A DNA stretch of 64,000 nt from Flammeovirgaceae bacterium 311 (lineage in GTDB: Bacteria > Bacteroidota > Bacteroidia > Cytophagales > Cyclobacteriaceae): NCBI GenBank assembly GCA_000597885.1, contig CP004371.1, positions 3,178,501-3,242,500 on the forward strand, given 5' to 3'. A program made the translations under genes and the position numbers. The notes below the pieces were generated by a model. The model saw nothing but the letters and a program-made list of their open reading frames with translations, had not been told where the DNA came from and searched no databases. Positions 53,645 to 63,200 of the stretch are shown in pieces (the stretch's first letter is position 1; each line of letters begins with the position of its first letter).

Positions 53645-55567
53645 CTATACCCCTACACCCACCTCTCCCATTACCCTTTTCCACCAGTGCTGGAAAACGA
53701 TGAGGGCCCAGATGCGGGCGTGGGCGTCGCCGGGGTTACCGGAGAAGAGCTGCTGCTTCAGGGCACGAATGGCATTTACATCAAAAACGCCCTGTGCTTC
53801 CACAAACTCATCATTCAGCCAATGGCTTTCTATTTTGCTGCGCAGCTCTGTCTGGAACCACCTGAGCAGGGGCACCTCAAAGCCGTGCTTGGGGCGCTGG
53901 TAGAGTTCTGGTGGCAGCAGCTGCCTGAAGGCATCCTGCACAATGCGCTTTTTCATCTGCCGGTTAATCTTACTTTCGGCAGGCAGGCTAAAAGCAAAGC
54001 TTACCACCTCATGGTCGAGGAAAGGCACCCGCACCTCCAGGCCATTGGCCATGCTCATCAGGTCTACTTTGGTGAGCATATCATAGGGTAGCACCAATTG
54101 TACATCAGTATAGAGAATTTCATTGATGCCCCCGCCTTTGGGCAGATACCGGAGAATATCATTTTTATACTGCTCGTACAGGCCCTGGTTAAGCTGCTGC
54201 CTGCTGCTGGCAGATAGCAGGCTTAGGCTCTCCTGGCTGCTGGCAAAGGTGGCCCAGCGCCAGTAGCGCTCCTTTAGCGGCAGCTGCATGCCCTCGGCAA
54301 AACGCTGAAACTGCCGGAATTTATTGGATAAACTGCCGCTGCGTGATTTTGGCAGGGCTTTCCAGAGGGGCAACAGGGCACTTACTGCGTTCTCGGCCAT
54401 GCCGGGATTGAGGGTACGCCAGAAGGCCATGTGCTTGTTGTAGCCGCTGAAGAGTTCATCGGCTCCATCGCCGCTAAGGGCTACGGTGGCTATTTTTTTG
54501 GTGCGCTTGCTTAGGATGTATACCGGAATGGCCGAGGAATCAGCAAAGGGCTCATCGAGGTAATCGAGCACATCGTGCAGGTGCTCGTACAAGTCGTGAT
54601 TGCTAAGGCTGAACACGGTATGCTCGGTTTTGTGCATATCGGCTACCAGGCGGGCATAGCGTGTCTCGTCGAAGAAAGGTTCGTCTTTATACCCAATGCT
54701 GAATGTATTGAGCTTTTCCACATGGCGCGCTGCCAGGGCGGTAATAACGCTGCTGTCGATGCCTCCGCTTAAGAACGATCCCAGGGGCACATCGGCAATC
54801 AGGCGGCGCTGCACCGATAGCTCCATGAGCTCGCGTAGTTTTTCCTGCTGCTGTTCGTAGCTCCATTTTTGGGGGTTGAGGTTTTGCGGATCATAGGGTA
54901 CCTGCCACCATTCTTTTATCGTAAGCTCGCCCCCTTTCAGGAACATGGAATGGCCTGGCAGCAGCTTGTGCACGCCCTTGAGCAGGCTATGTGGTGCCGG
55001 TATGTAATTCAGCTGCAGGTAGAGGTGCAGTGTTTCAAAATCGAGCTGGCGGGGCAGGCCATAGGCCAGCAGCGATTTCATTTCCGAGGCAAACACAAAG
55101 CGGTCGTTATCGCGGTACCACAAAATGGGCTTTATGCCCATGCGGTCGCGGGCAATAAACAGGCTTTCCTCTTCCTGATCGTACACGGCAAAGCCAAAAA
55201 AGCCATTGAGTTTGGGCAGCATACTTTCCCCCCATTCCTTATAGCCTTTCAGCAGCACTTCTGTATCGGTGCCGGAGTGAAAAGTATATCCCCTGGCTTC
55301 CAGCTCCTGCCGCAGTGCCTGAAAGTTGTAGATCTCCCCGTTGAAGACAATGGTATAGCGTCCGCTCTCTTCATACATTGGCTGGTGCCCATCGGGTGTT
55401 GGGTCCAGAATAGAGAGACGGCGGTGACCCAGGCCGCAAAAATGGCCAAGGTGCGTTCCCCGGTCGTCGGGTCCGCGAAAAGAAAGGGCATCTGTTGCCT
55501 GGCCCAGGTGTATCAGGCTGATACGGCCAATTTCATTAAAAGCGTAAGCTCCGGTAATCCCACACAT
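53645..55567 (-). CDS. asnB: Asparagine synthase (glutamine-hydrolysing)
   Basis: A 640-residue two-domain enzyme. Class II glutamine amidotransferase: catalytic Cys2 (MCGITGAY), FRGPDDRG, RLSILD, VFNGEIYNF. Synthetase domain: P-loop LSGGIDSSVI, FSIGYKDEPFFDETRYA, ALSGDGADELFSGYNKH and VRVPFLDHEVV. It makes Asn from Asp, or amidates a surface-glycan precursor; enzymes of this length also occur in polysaccharide clusters. It is divergent from the NlpC/P60 gene. Confidence 0.92.
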   Translation of the reverse strand: MCGITGAYAFNEIGRISLIHLGQATDALSFRGPDDRGTHLGHFCGLGHRRLSILDPTPDGHQPMYEESGRYTIVFNGEIYNFQALRQELEARGYTFHSGTDTEVLLKGYKEWGESMLPKLNGFFGFAVYDQEEESLFIARDRMGIKPILWYRDNDRFVFASEMKSLLAYGLPRQLDFETLHLYLQLNYIPAPHSLLKGVHKLLPGHSMFLKGGELTIKEWWQVPYDPQNLNPQKWSYEQQQEKLRELMELSVQRRLIADVPLGSFLSGGIDSSVITALAARHVEKLNTFSIGYKDEPFFDETRYARLVADMHKTEHTVFSLSNHDLYEHLHDVLDYLDEPFADSSAIPVYILSKRTKKIATVALSGDGADELFSGYNKHMAFWRTLNPGMAENAVSALLPLWKALPKSRSGSLSNKFRQFQRFAEGMQLPLKERYWRWATFASSQESLSLLSASSRQQLNQGLYEQYKNDILRYLPKGGGINEILYTDVQLVLPYDMLTKVDLMSMANGLEVRVPFLDHEVVSFAFSLPAESKINRQMKKRIVQDAFRQLLPPELYQRPKHGFEVPLLRWFQTELRSKIESHWLNDEFVEAQGVFDVNAIRALKQQLFSGNPGDAHARIWALIVFQHWWKRVMGEVGVGV

Positions 55568-55668
55568 ATGGGCATAAATATAACCAAATTTTTAGGCAAA
55601 CACTTACGAAATGGCTTGACCCGGCGTTGCCTAAAATAGTATCTTGCAATTCTAAACCCAGCAGGCTT

Positions 55669-56232
55669 ATGCACCACTATCAGCTACGTTCCCTACTAGG
55701 CGCATTGATGCTGCTCATACTACTTGCCTCCTGCAGTAGTCAGCGGGTCGCCAGCTCTTCGCCGGCAGGCAAACATAAAAAGCGTACCACACAGCGCGCT
55801 GCTGCCCCTGCCCGTACCACAAAACGTGCCGCAGCTGCTGCACCAGAAAAAAGCGAACGGGTAGTAGTTGCTGCCCGCAGCTTCCTGGGTACCCCCTATC
55901 GTTATGGTGGTATCGATAAAAAAGGAATTGACTGCTCCGGCTTGCTGGTGTGTTCTTTTCGCGAGGTTGACGTAAGCCTGCCACGGACATCCGATCAGCA
56001 AAGCGGCTACGGAAAGGCGGTAAGCATATATGAATTAAAGCCCGGCGACCTGGTGTTCTTTTCCTCCAAGAAAGGACGAGGCAAGGTATCGCATGCAGGC
56101 ATGGTCACTGAGGTACGCGGCAAGGATGAGGTGATGTTCATTCATGCCAGCAGCAGTAAGGGAGTGGTGGAAAGCAACCTGTTAAGCCCTTATTATCGAA
56201 ACATATTTGTAAAAGCGCGTCGGCCATTTTGA
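55669..56232 (+). CDS. NlpC/P60 cell-wall peptidase lipoprotein
   Basis: About 188 residues. ATG 55669 gives a lipoprotein signal (LLGALMLLILLASCSS, lipobox LASC). After a basic Ala/Arg/Lys linker comes NlpC/P60: FLGTPYRYGGIDKKGIDCSG with the catalytic Cys, then SHAGMVTEV (His) and EVMFIHASS (third polar residue). It would cut gamma-D-Glu-diamino acid bonds in peptidoglycan stem peptides in the periplasm. The frame reaches 55627, but that start lacks a signal peptide. Confidence 0.88.
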   Translation: MHHYQLRSLLGALMLLILLASCSSQRVASSSPAGKHKKRTTQRAAAPARTTKRAAAAAPEKSERVVVAARSFLGTPYRYGGIDKKGIDCSGLLVCSFREVDVSLPRTSDQQSGYGKAVSIYELKPGDLVFFSSKKGRGKVSHAGMVTEVRGKDEVMFIHASSSKGVVESNLLSPYYRNIFVKARRPF

Positions 56233-56258
56233 AAATATTGATCCAGCCATTATATTTG
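56227..56258 (+). promoter_or_regulatory. Consensus promoter for tRNA-Ala
   Basis: TTTTG (56227-56231), 19 bases, then TATATTTG (56251-56258): an excellent match to the Bacteroidota housekeeping promoter. The tRNA starts 38 bases after it. It overlaps the end of the NlpC/P60 gene. Confidence 0.75.
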
Positions 56259-56295
56259 CATTCGCAATTGAGGAACGCTCAACTGCAAAGTTCAA

Positions 56296-56369
56296 GGGGG
56301 ATTAGCTCAGCTGGCTAGAGCGCTTCCATGGCATGGAAGAGGTCATCGGTTCGACTCCGATATTCTCCA
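56296..56369 (+). tRNA. tRNA-Ala (anticodon GGC)
   Basis: A complete cloverleaf: acceptor GGGGGAT with ATTCTCC including the G3-U70 pair that identifies tRNA-Ala, D arm GCTC/GAGC, anticodon stem CTTCC/GGAAG around ATGGCAT (anticodon GGC), T arm ATCGG-TTCGACT-CCGAT, discriminator A. CCA is not encoded. Confidence 0.95.
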
Positions 56370-56376
56370 CTTATTT

Positions 56377-56407
56377 AAAAAACCCGACAGTTTCTGTCGG
56401 GTTTTTT
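56377..56407 (+). terminator. Terminator after tRNA-Ala
   Basis: AAAAAACCCGACAG and CTGTCGGGTTTTTT are perfect 14-bp arms around a three-base loop, eight bases after the tRNA. Confidence 0.9.
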
Positions 56408-57093
56408 GTTTATGTACAGCACCTATATAATCTGGATCAATCAATATTCTAGGGAGTAAAAGAACCGCCGCCCCGCCTCCTGGCGGGTGGCAATCTTCCT
56501 GAAGCCTCCTGGCTTCAATTTTTGGATAGATGAACTAGCGTATTGATCTTGAGGTAAAAGTGATTTTGCATATTAAAAACAATAAAATAGGTTAATGAGA
56601 AGCCAGAAGGCTTCAGGAAAGCTGCCACCCGCCAGGAGGCAGGGCGGCGGACTCCAGGTGGGTGGCGGAAAAGGATGCTGATCATCCTCAAAACATTCTG
56701 ATTCCTACCCGAAACAACCTATATTAATCATAGCCTGCCTTAAGATTTTAGAGTTGATCGTGATTTCTCCGTTCCCTCTCCCGGTTCTGACTATTTCTTC
56801 ATTGGTTTAAACCAGCCAGTTATTTCCGGCCCTTTTTTAACCGCTCAACATGCCACAAAACCAATAAAATTATTTTGCTAATAAATTAAACTAAATTGAT
56901 AGCCATTGTTGTACCTTTGTTCTAAGTTTATTGCTTTAGATATTAAAGATTTTTTAAAAGCCATACTGCCAAACAGTTATAGCTTTGCCAATAAGGGAAA
57001 ACCTTCCTCTTCTCCTGATTTTTATTGCCTGGCTTTCTGCCTAAGTAGTACTTTTTCAAACACTATATTTTAAACACCTAACCATTTACCACC
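56408..57093. other. Gene-free stretch containing a nested inverted repeat
   Basis: No coding frame is supported here. It carries the 186-bp repeat element at 56465-56650, and further right a TACCTTTG (56912-56919) that could be the -7 element of the lipoprotein gene at 57094, although its upstream partner is not clear. Confidence 0.5.
56465..56650. repeat. MITE/REP-like inverted repeat with nested hairpins
   Basis: Arms 56465-56516 and 56599-56650 are inverted copies, 52 bases long with 5 mismatches, around an 82-base A/T-rich centre. The left arm itself holds two perfect hairpins with the same loop: CCCGCC-TCCT-GGCGGG and GAAGCC-TCCT-GGCTTC. It has no gene. Size and form suggest a miniature transposable or REP-type element, but no target duplication was found. 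Confidence 0.7.
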
Positions 57094-57630
57094 ATGCGTA
57101 AGCTTAATGCGCTGCTCTACCTGTTCCTGATAAGCCTGGTGTCACTCACCGCCTGTACCGACGATGATGATGATGCAGAACCAGGCGTTGCACCGAAAAC
57201 CTTCAACATCAATGGCAAAACCCGCAGCCTCAACATTGCTGGTGCGCTTGATTTAAGTGGCCTGAGCAACGATTCTGATACTTATGTGCTGGTACTCACC
57301 ACCACTACTGAAGATCATCATGTAACCATCGGGCTGAATGCGCCCCAAAACAGCACCTCCCTGGCAGGCACCTACACTGCCTATACACAAGGCAATGAAA
57401 CAGCTCCCAATACCTTCAGCTACGCCTACATTGGTTTAGACTGTACAGATGATCCTGATAACGAAGATGAACTTCTTTGCCAGGAAGAGTATGAAACAGC
57501 ACAACCACCAGCCGGCAGCGTAACCATAACAGAAGATGGAAATGATTATATAGTTGATTTTGACATCACCTTTGAAAATAATCAGAGAGGCCGCGGCAAC
57601 TACAGAGGGCCTGTCGTGATCATAGAATAA
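57094..57630 (+). CDS. Small lipoprotein of unknown function
   Basis: A 178-residue lipoprotein: signal LYLFLISLVSLTAC with lipobox LTAC, followed by an acidic TDDDDDAEPG tether. The rest is predicted beta-rich (YVLVLTTTTEDHHVTIGLN, GSVTITEDGNDYIVDFDITF), like a small sandwich domain common in Bacteroidota surface lipoproteins. The Asp stretch after the Cys may matter for its final location, but no surface-export signal can be claimed. Confidence 0.7.
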   Translation: MRKLNALLYLFLISLVSLTACTDDDDDAEPGVAPKTFNINGKTRSLNIAGALDLSGLSNDSDTYVLVLTTTTEDHHVTIGLNAPQNSTSLAGTYTAYTQGNETAPNTFSYAYIGLDCTDDPDNEDELLCQEEYETAQPPAGSVTITEDGNDYIVDFDITFENNQRGRGNYRGPVVIIE

Positions 57631-57728
57631 TATTAACAGCAGCCTTGCAGTGTATGGCTTTAGATCCGGAAAGTGTCCATGTTAAACCAATCCCTTTCTG
57701 AAATCGAGGCTAAATCAGCTGTATCATA

Positions 57729-57772
57729 AAACAGAAACAGCCCTGGAGTTATTTCCAGGGCTGTTTCTGTTT
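57729..57772. terminator. Bidirectional terminator between convergent genes
   Basis: AAACAGAAACAGCCCTGGA and its exact inverted copy flank a six-base loop; placed between the lipoprotein gene and the OmpA/PD40 gene. Confidence 0.85.
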
Positions 57773-57788
57773 ATCCTTCTATTCCAAA

Positions 57789-59207
57789 TTACTTCACCAC
57801 CATGATGGTTACCCTTCGGTTCTGGCGGCGGCCTTCCGGGGTGTCGTTCGTTGCGGCAGGCTCGTCTTCGCCTTTGCCCTCGGTATTTACCCGTTCCTGC
57901 GCCAGGCCGGCGTTGCGCAAGAACTCTTCTGCCGATTGGGCCCTGCTTACAGACAGGCGCTTGTTGTAGGATTCAGAACCAATGGCATCGGTATGGCCGG
58001 TAAGACCTACTTTTATGTCATTGCCGTTAGTGTATTTCTGAAACAGCTCCCGCAGCTTAATTTGTGCCTCCGGCGATAGCTGATAAGAATCAAAGGCAAA
58101 GTAGATGCTAACAGTAAGCGGATATACATCTTCCACCACAATGGCTTCTTTTTTATTATCCGTCAGGTCGGCCATGCTGTTGTCTTCGTCAGTTGGCTTC
58201 AGGCTATCCAGCTCACTTTCGGTAAGTTCCTGAAATACGATGGGCACTGCCTGCTCCTTTTGCTCCATTGGACGGGCAATGCGTGTCTGGTAAATATCCG
58301 ACATGCCGCCTTCGCGGTTGCTGACAAAGAAAGCAGTGCTATCAGTATACAGGGCAAAGCCTGCATCGAAACCTTTGGAGTTAACGGGTTTGCCCAGGTT
58401 AACAGGCTTGCCCCAGTTGGTCCAGCTCTCGTCCTGGCGTGTCGACATAAAAATATCTGCATCGCCATAGCCGCCATGCCCGTTGCTGGAGAAATAAAGC
58501 GTTTGCTTATCGGCAGAGAGGTAAGGGAAAGCCTCAAAACCCGGGGTGTTAATCTTAGCACCCATGTTTTGCAGGTCACTCCAGCGGCCATTGCCCTGGC
58601 GCACGGCTATGAACAGGTCTTCGTCGCCGGGATGGCCGCGCTGCTTCATGCTCACGATCATCACTTCTTCATCGGGCGAAAGGTAAGCATTATAAAAAAA
58701 GCCTTCCTTTTTCATTTTTGGCATCTTCAGTTCTTTCGGAAACCCCCAGCGGTTATCGGAAAGATCTGCATAGCTCACACCGGACTTAAAGCTGGGCCCG
58801 TTACCGTACTGGTTGAGCAGGTATACACGGTTCCCTTCTTCGCTAAAACCCAGCACTGCATTATTGCCCTTGTTATTCAGGCTTAAGATGCTGTTTTTAG
58901 GACTCTGCCAGCTGCCATCTTCGTTCCGGTTAGCATACCAGATATCGTGGCCCGATAGCCTGCCTCCCGTGTTTTCAGGGTGTAATACCCGCACAAAGAA
59001 AAGCATTTTGCCATCCTGAGAAAGAACAGGCATTGTTTCCTCTACATCAGAATTGATGCCTTCAGGAAGCTTTTTGGGTATTTCAAATACATGAGTTTGT
59101 GGTGGCACCACCACGGCTTTAGGAGCAGCCGATTGTGCAAAGGCCGTGCCGGCAGTAAGCCATAGCAGGCCAAGGCCAAGTATATTTTTTATTGCTGATT
59201 TCTTCAT
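57789..59207 (-). CDS. PD40 repeat - OmpA-family protein (PorE/SprE-like context)
   Basis: A 472-residue periplasmic or outer-membrane-associated protein with a signal peptide (GLGLLWLTAGTAFA-QS). The N-terminal part has PD40/WD40-like strands (MPVLSQDGKMLFFVR, AYLSPDEEVMIVS, FPYLSADKQTLYFSSNGHG). The C-terminus is OmpA-type peptidoglycan binding (VSIYFAFDSYQLSPEAQ, LTGHTDAIGSESYNKRLS, NRRVTIMVVK). Such proteins anchor T9SS-linked machinery to peptidoglycan. It lies 6 bases downstream of the PorP/SprF-like gene. Confidence 0.88.
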   Translation of the reverse strand: MKKSAIKNILGLGLLWLTAGTAFAQSAAPKAVVVPPQTHVFEIPKKLPEGINSDVEETMPVLSQDGKMLFFVRVLHPENTGGRLSGHDIWYANRNEDGSWQSPKNSILSLNNKGNNAVLGFSEEGNRVYLLNQYGNGPSFKSGVSYADLSDNRWGFPKELKMPKMKKEGFFYNAYLSPDEEVMIVSMKQRGHPGDEDLFIAVRQGNGRWSDLQNMGAKINTPGFEAFPYLSADKQTLYFSSNGHGGYGDADIFMSTRQDESWTNWGKPVNLGKPVNSKGFDAGFALYTDSTAFFVSNREGGMSDIYQTRIARPMEQKEQAVPIVFQELTESELDSLKPTDEDNSMADLTDNKKEAIVVEDVYPLTVSIYFAFDSYQLSPEAQIKLRELFQKYTNGNDIKVGLTGHTDAIGSESYNKRLSVSRAQSAEEFLRNAGLAQERVNTEGKGEDEPAATNDTPEGRRQNRRVTIMVVK

Positions 59208-59213
59208 GACCGA

Positions 59214-60224
59214 TTACCAAAAATAAGTGTTCACACGATAGCCTTTTCTAAAGAAGCGGTAGCCCAGCACCACTTCGTGGTTGTTGTTATGAGCAGCATC
59301 GAATTCAAACGCATTTTGCTCATAGGCATAGCCCATGCTTATGCGGTCGCTTAGCAAAAGGCCAACCATCATTCCAAAGGCTTCTTTGTTGCGGTAAGAG
59401 GCTCCAGCCCAGATCAGCTCCTTGTACTTAAACTTTACATTTCCATATACCGAAGCCTCGCGCAGACGGTCGTATGCCATCAGGATACTTGGCTGCAGGC
59501 GCAGGTTAGGGCTTAGGTAAAGCTGATAGCCTGCATTGATGGTGTGCGCCACGTAATTTACAGGCTCCTGGTACATATCGTCGTTGGTATTCTTCAGGAA
59601 AGCCAGGCGGGTGGTGCTGTAGCCGGCATAGAAACGGCTGCCATAAATGGCTACACCGGTATTGATGGCCAGCTCACGCTTACTTGCATACTCTGAGCTA
59701 AGATGCTGGTAAATGTAATCCTTGGTGTGCCGCACATAGTAGGTACCTGCAGAAAGGTAGGTGTTCATATACGCCACCCCTACACCGGCCGACATGCTTA
59801 CACGGCGGCTCAAAGGCAGGTGATAGGCGTAGGTAAGTGAACCCTGGTCGTCTTTAGACATACCATTGGTTACATAACCATAGTAACCACCCAGGCCATG
59901 GCGCGCGTTCAGCTTGCGGTATTCCTTATTCGAAAGGTTATCTTCATAAGCTTCGGGCCGGCTGATGCGGATAGAATTCAGACGGATATCAGGTTTGTAA
60001 AAACTACCATTGAAGCTTACAAAGCTCTGGGAAGGCGCAAACTCTGAGCCGGCCCATACCTTGCGGTAACCCGCATTTATCTGCCAGTATTTTTCAATAC
60101 CTGTAAAGGCGGCGTTCAGGGCCTGGGGATTCTGAAAAAACTGGGCCAGCTCGTACTGTTGCTGTGCTGCTGCCGGAGCAGCCAAAGCAACCATCATAAC
60201 AAGAATCAGATATATCTTTTTCAT
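59214..60224 (-). CDS. PorP/SprF-family type IX secretion protein
   Basis: A 336-residue outer-membrane protein with a signal peptide (LVMMVALAAPAAA-QQ). Family hallmarks: YELAQFFQNPQALNAAFTG at the mature start and WQINAGYRKVW, repeated strands to the end (HEVVLGYRFF). In Bacteroidota, PorP/SprF-like proteins help secrete or anchor proteins with a type-B (CHU_C) tail. Here it is directly downstream of such a protein (21-base gap), which supports a dedicated partner role. Confidence 0.9.
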   Translation of the reverse strand: MKKIYLILVMMVALAAPAAAQQQYELAQFFQNPQALNAAFTGIEKYWQINAGYRKVWAGSEFAPSQSFVSFNGSFYKPDIRLNSIRISRPEAYEDNLSNKEYRKLNARHGLGGYYGYVTNGMSKDDQGSLTYAYHLPLSRRVSMSAGVGVAYMNTYLSAGTYYVRHTKDYIYQHLSSEYASKRELAINTGVAIYGSRFYAGYSTTRLAFLKNTNDDMYQEPVNYVAHTINAGYQLYLSPNLRLQPSILMAYDRLREASVYGNVKFKYKELIWAGASYRNKEAFGMMVGLLLSDRISMGYAYEQNAFEFDAAHNNNHEVVLGYRFFRKGYRVNTYFW

Positions 60225-60245
60225 AGGAGTAATCTTTTTTGGCGT

Positions 60246-63200
60246 TTAGCGTGCAATGGTAATGTGGCCCTGGCGCTTGTCTTTGCCCTCGTTGAACATG
60301 ATCTGGAAAGTGTAGGTACCATCAGGCAGCGGCGTACCGTTCAGGGTACCATCCCATTCTTTACCCGGTCCATAGGTGTTAGAGGTGAAGATCACGCGTC
60401 CGCGGTTATCGAACACTCTTACCTGGTGCTTCTGGAATTCTTCCAGTCCAAATATGTTCCAGGTATCGTTATCGCCATCACCGTTAGGGGTGATCAGGGT
60501 TGGGATATCAAGCATGTCTCTAAGTTTGATCACCACATGCACGGTAATGAACACAGGCTCACGAGGGTTTTGATCGGTATTGCAGTAAGCAAGATCGTTG
60601 ATCTGGATCTTGAAGGTGGTTTCGCCATACTGGTTGTCGGCAGGCGTTACCCACAGGCGCCATTCGTTATCCTGGCCTCTCACCAGCTCTACTTTGCTGA
60701 TCATGCTGGCATCTACCTCTACCAATGTTAGCTGTAGTACCTCTGCTCCTTCTATTGCAGCTTTGGCATCGTCGGTTACGGTAAACTCGTAGTGCGGCTC
60801 GCTTGGGTCGGGCTGCTGGTTCATATAGAAGGTAAGCGTTACCTCATCTTCAGCAACTGTTGGCAGGGCGTTGTTGCAGATTACTTTCACGATAAAGTCA
60901 TCCATATGCACCAGGCCTTCGGCATCTGTAATGGTGGCGGTTACCGGGTATTCGTTGCCTTCCTCGCCCAGCGGAGCCGTACCAATGGCGCGGATAATGC
61001 GGTTGCCGTTATCATCTGTAGTAACTACAAGACTTAACCAGGCAGGCGCACCCTCCAGGGTAATGGTAATTTCCTCGTTGGTTGGGGTATCGTTCAGGTC
61101 TACATCTGTATACACTGCAGGATGCAGCTCATGTACACCTGCTATCTCTACCTCGAACACGATCTCTTCCAGGTCGCCGTGCGGGGCATCGTTTACCGGC
61201 TCTATGTACACCATAAAGGTTTGGCTGGAAGTAAGGTCGCCGTCGGTGGCAGTAATGGTAAACTCAATTCCCTCCGGGGCGTTGGCATCCTGTACCGACT
61301 CGAAAGTTACCTCTCCGGTAGCAGCATCAAAGCTCCTGATGGTGATTTTCTCGTGCGTCAGCGGGCTAAGGCTGTAGGTGTAGGCTTCATCTGCCTCCCA
61401 GTTGTTATGGATGGCAAGTGTAACTACTGCTATGGTGGTATCACCAAAATCTTCTTTCAGCCTGATGTCTTCTGCCAGGATTTCAAAGGCAGGTGCATCG
61501 TTTACCGGCACAACTCTTACCAACAGTTCTATGGGTTCGGAGTAAGCGGTGCCATCAAAAGCCCTGATGGTAAGCGGTGCTTCTCCAATAGCGTCTGTTA
61601 CCGAAGTAGCGCTAAAGGTACCGTTGCTGAACTGCAGGTTAATAAAGCCCAGCGATGCAGGATCTGGTGTAATCTCATAGGTTATGGTTTCATTAACCTC
61701 GTCGGCAGGTGGAGTAGCCACAGTTACAGGGCGGGTTTCGTTGCCTGCAAAATCTTCCTGCATTACCCATGGAGAAACAATGCTGATGACCGGCGCATCG
61801 TTTACCGGCACAATCTGTACCGTAAAGGTTTGCTCAGTGATGTTGTTCTCTGCACTGCCATCGTTAGCCCGTACCGTAAAGGTGAAAGGCGTGGGCTGGT
61901 TCTGGTCTTTTACAGACTTCAGCACAATTTCGCCGGTAGCAGCATTGATGCTGATGTTTACCCAGCTTACACTGGCAGGCGACAGGCTGAAAGTAACGTC
62001 AGTAAGCTGATTATCGGAATCTTTCAGATCCACAATGTTGATGATCACATCTTCAGGAAAATCTTCCGGACGTACAATAGCGGTCTGGCTTAAGGAGAAG
62101 GAAGGCCCATCGTTTACCGGCAGTACGGTCACGATCAGCTCTTCGGTTTCGCTTTCGGCCTGGCTGCCATTAGAGCCTTCCTTACTGGTAGCCCTGATGC
62201 CCAAGGGAAACTTGCCTACAAAATCAAGCGGAGGCAGTATGCTAAGGCTGGCCAGCTGAGCTGGTGTTAGTTGCCAGAGTCCGTTGCCCAGGTCGGTGCC
62301 CGCAGAAAGCCTGGCGCCTACAGGAACACTTTCTACCAGGTAGTGTGTGATTGTTTCTGAACCGTCTGTGTCTACAAGCGCTGCAGAGAATTCAAGGCCA
62401 ATCCAGGTATCTTCCGGTCCAAAGGCATCTTCTGTAGTAACCAGTGGCTTGTCGGCCACGGCTTCTACTGTTAGGGTAAACTGCTTGCTACTTTCCTGGC
62501 CCAGGTTATCTTTTACCTTCACGGTAATCACAGTGCTGCCATGGCGGTGCAGGGCTGGCGTAATTACCAGGCTTCTGTTCTGGCCAGAGCCGGTAATACT
62601 GAATGAAGCTTCTGGCGCAAGTGCTGCATCATCAGCGCTAACCCTTACCTGAAGCTCTGTGGCAGGCGTACCGGCATCAGAAATGGTAATGGTAATGGGT
62701 GCTGTAGGCACATCTTCCAGGGTATGCACACTGCTGCTGCCTATGGCAATAGAAGGCGCTAAGTTATCTACGATAAAGGTTTCGCTGGGACCGGCACCGG
62801 GAGCAGGGTTGTTCACCAGGTCGGTTGCTGTGCCAGGCTTAATGCTGATGCCTATGGTACCATTGCCACTGATGTCGCTAATGGTTACCAAAAGCTCATT
62901 TGCTTTATCAGTAGGGGTAACTGTTACGGTAGTTGCAGTAGCGGTTTCCGTTTTGTTCAGGATGATATCGGCAGGCGTTAAATTGATATTGGTAGCGCCG
63001 TAATAAGTTACAGTATAAGTAACAGGTCCATTTTGTGTAATAGGCACAGAAGGAGCGCTGATCACAATAATAGGAGCTTCATCATCTACTACCGTTACTG
63101 CAAAGGAGCACACAGATACATTTCCGGCTGCATCAACTGCTTCGTACACCACATTGGTGGTACCAGACGGGAAGAAGCTTCCGGAAGCCAGGCCTGATTT

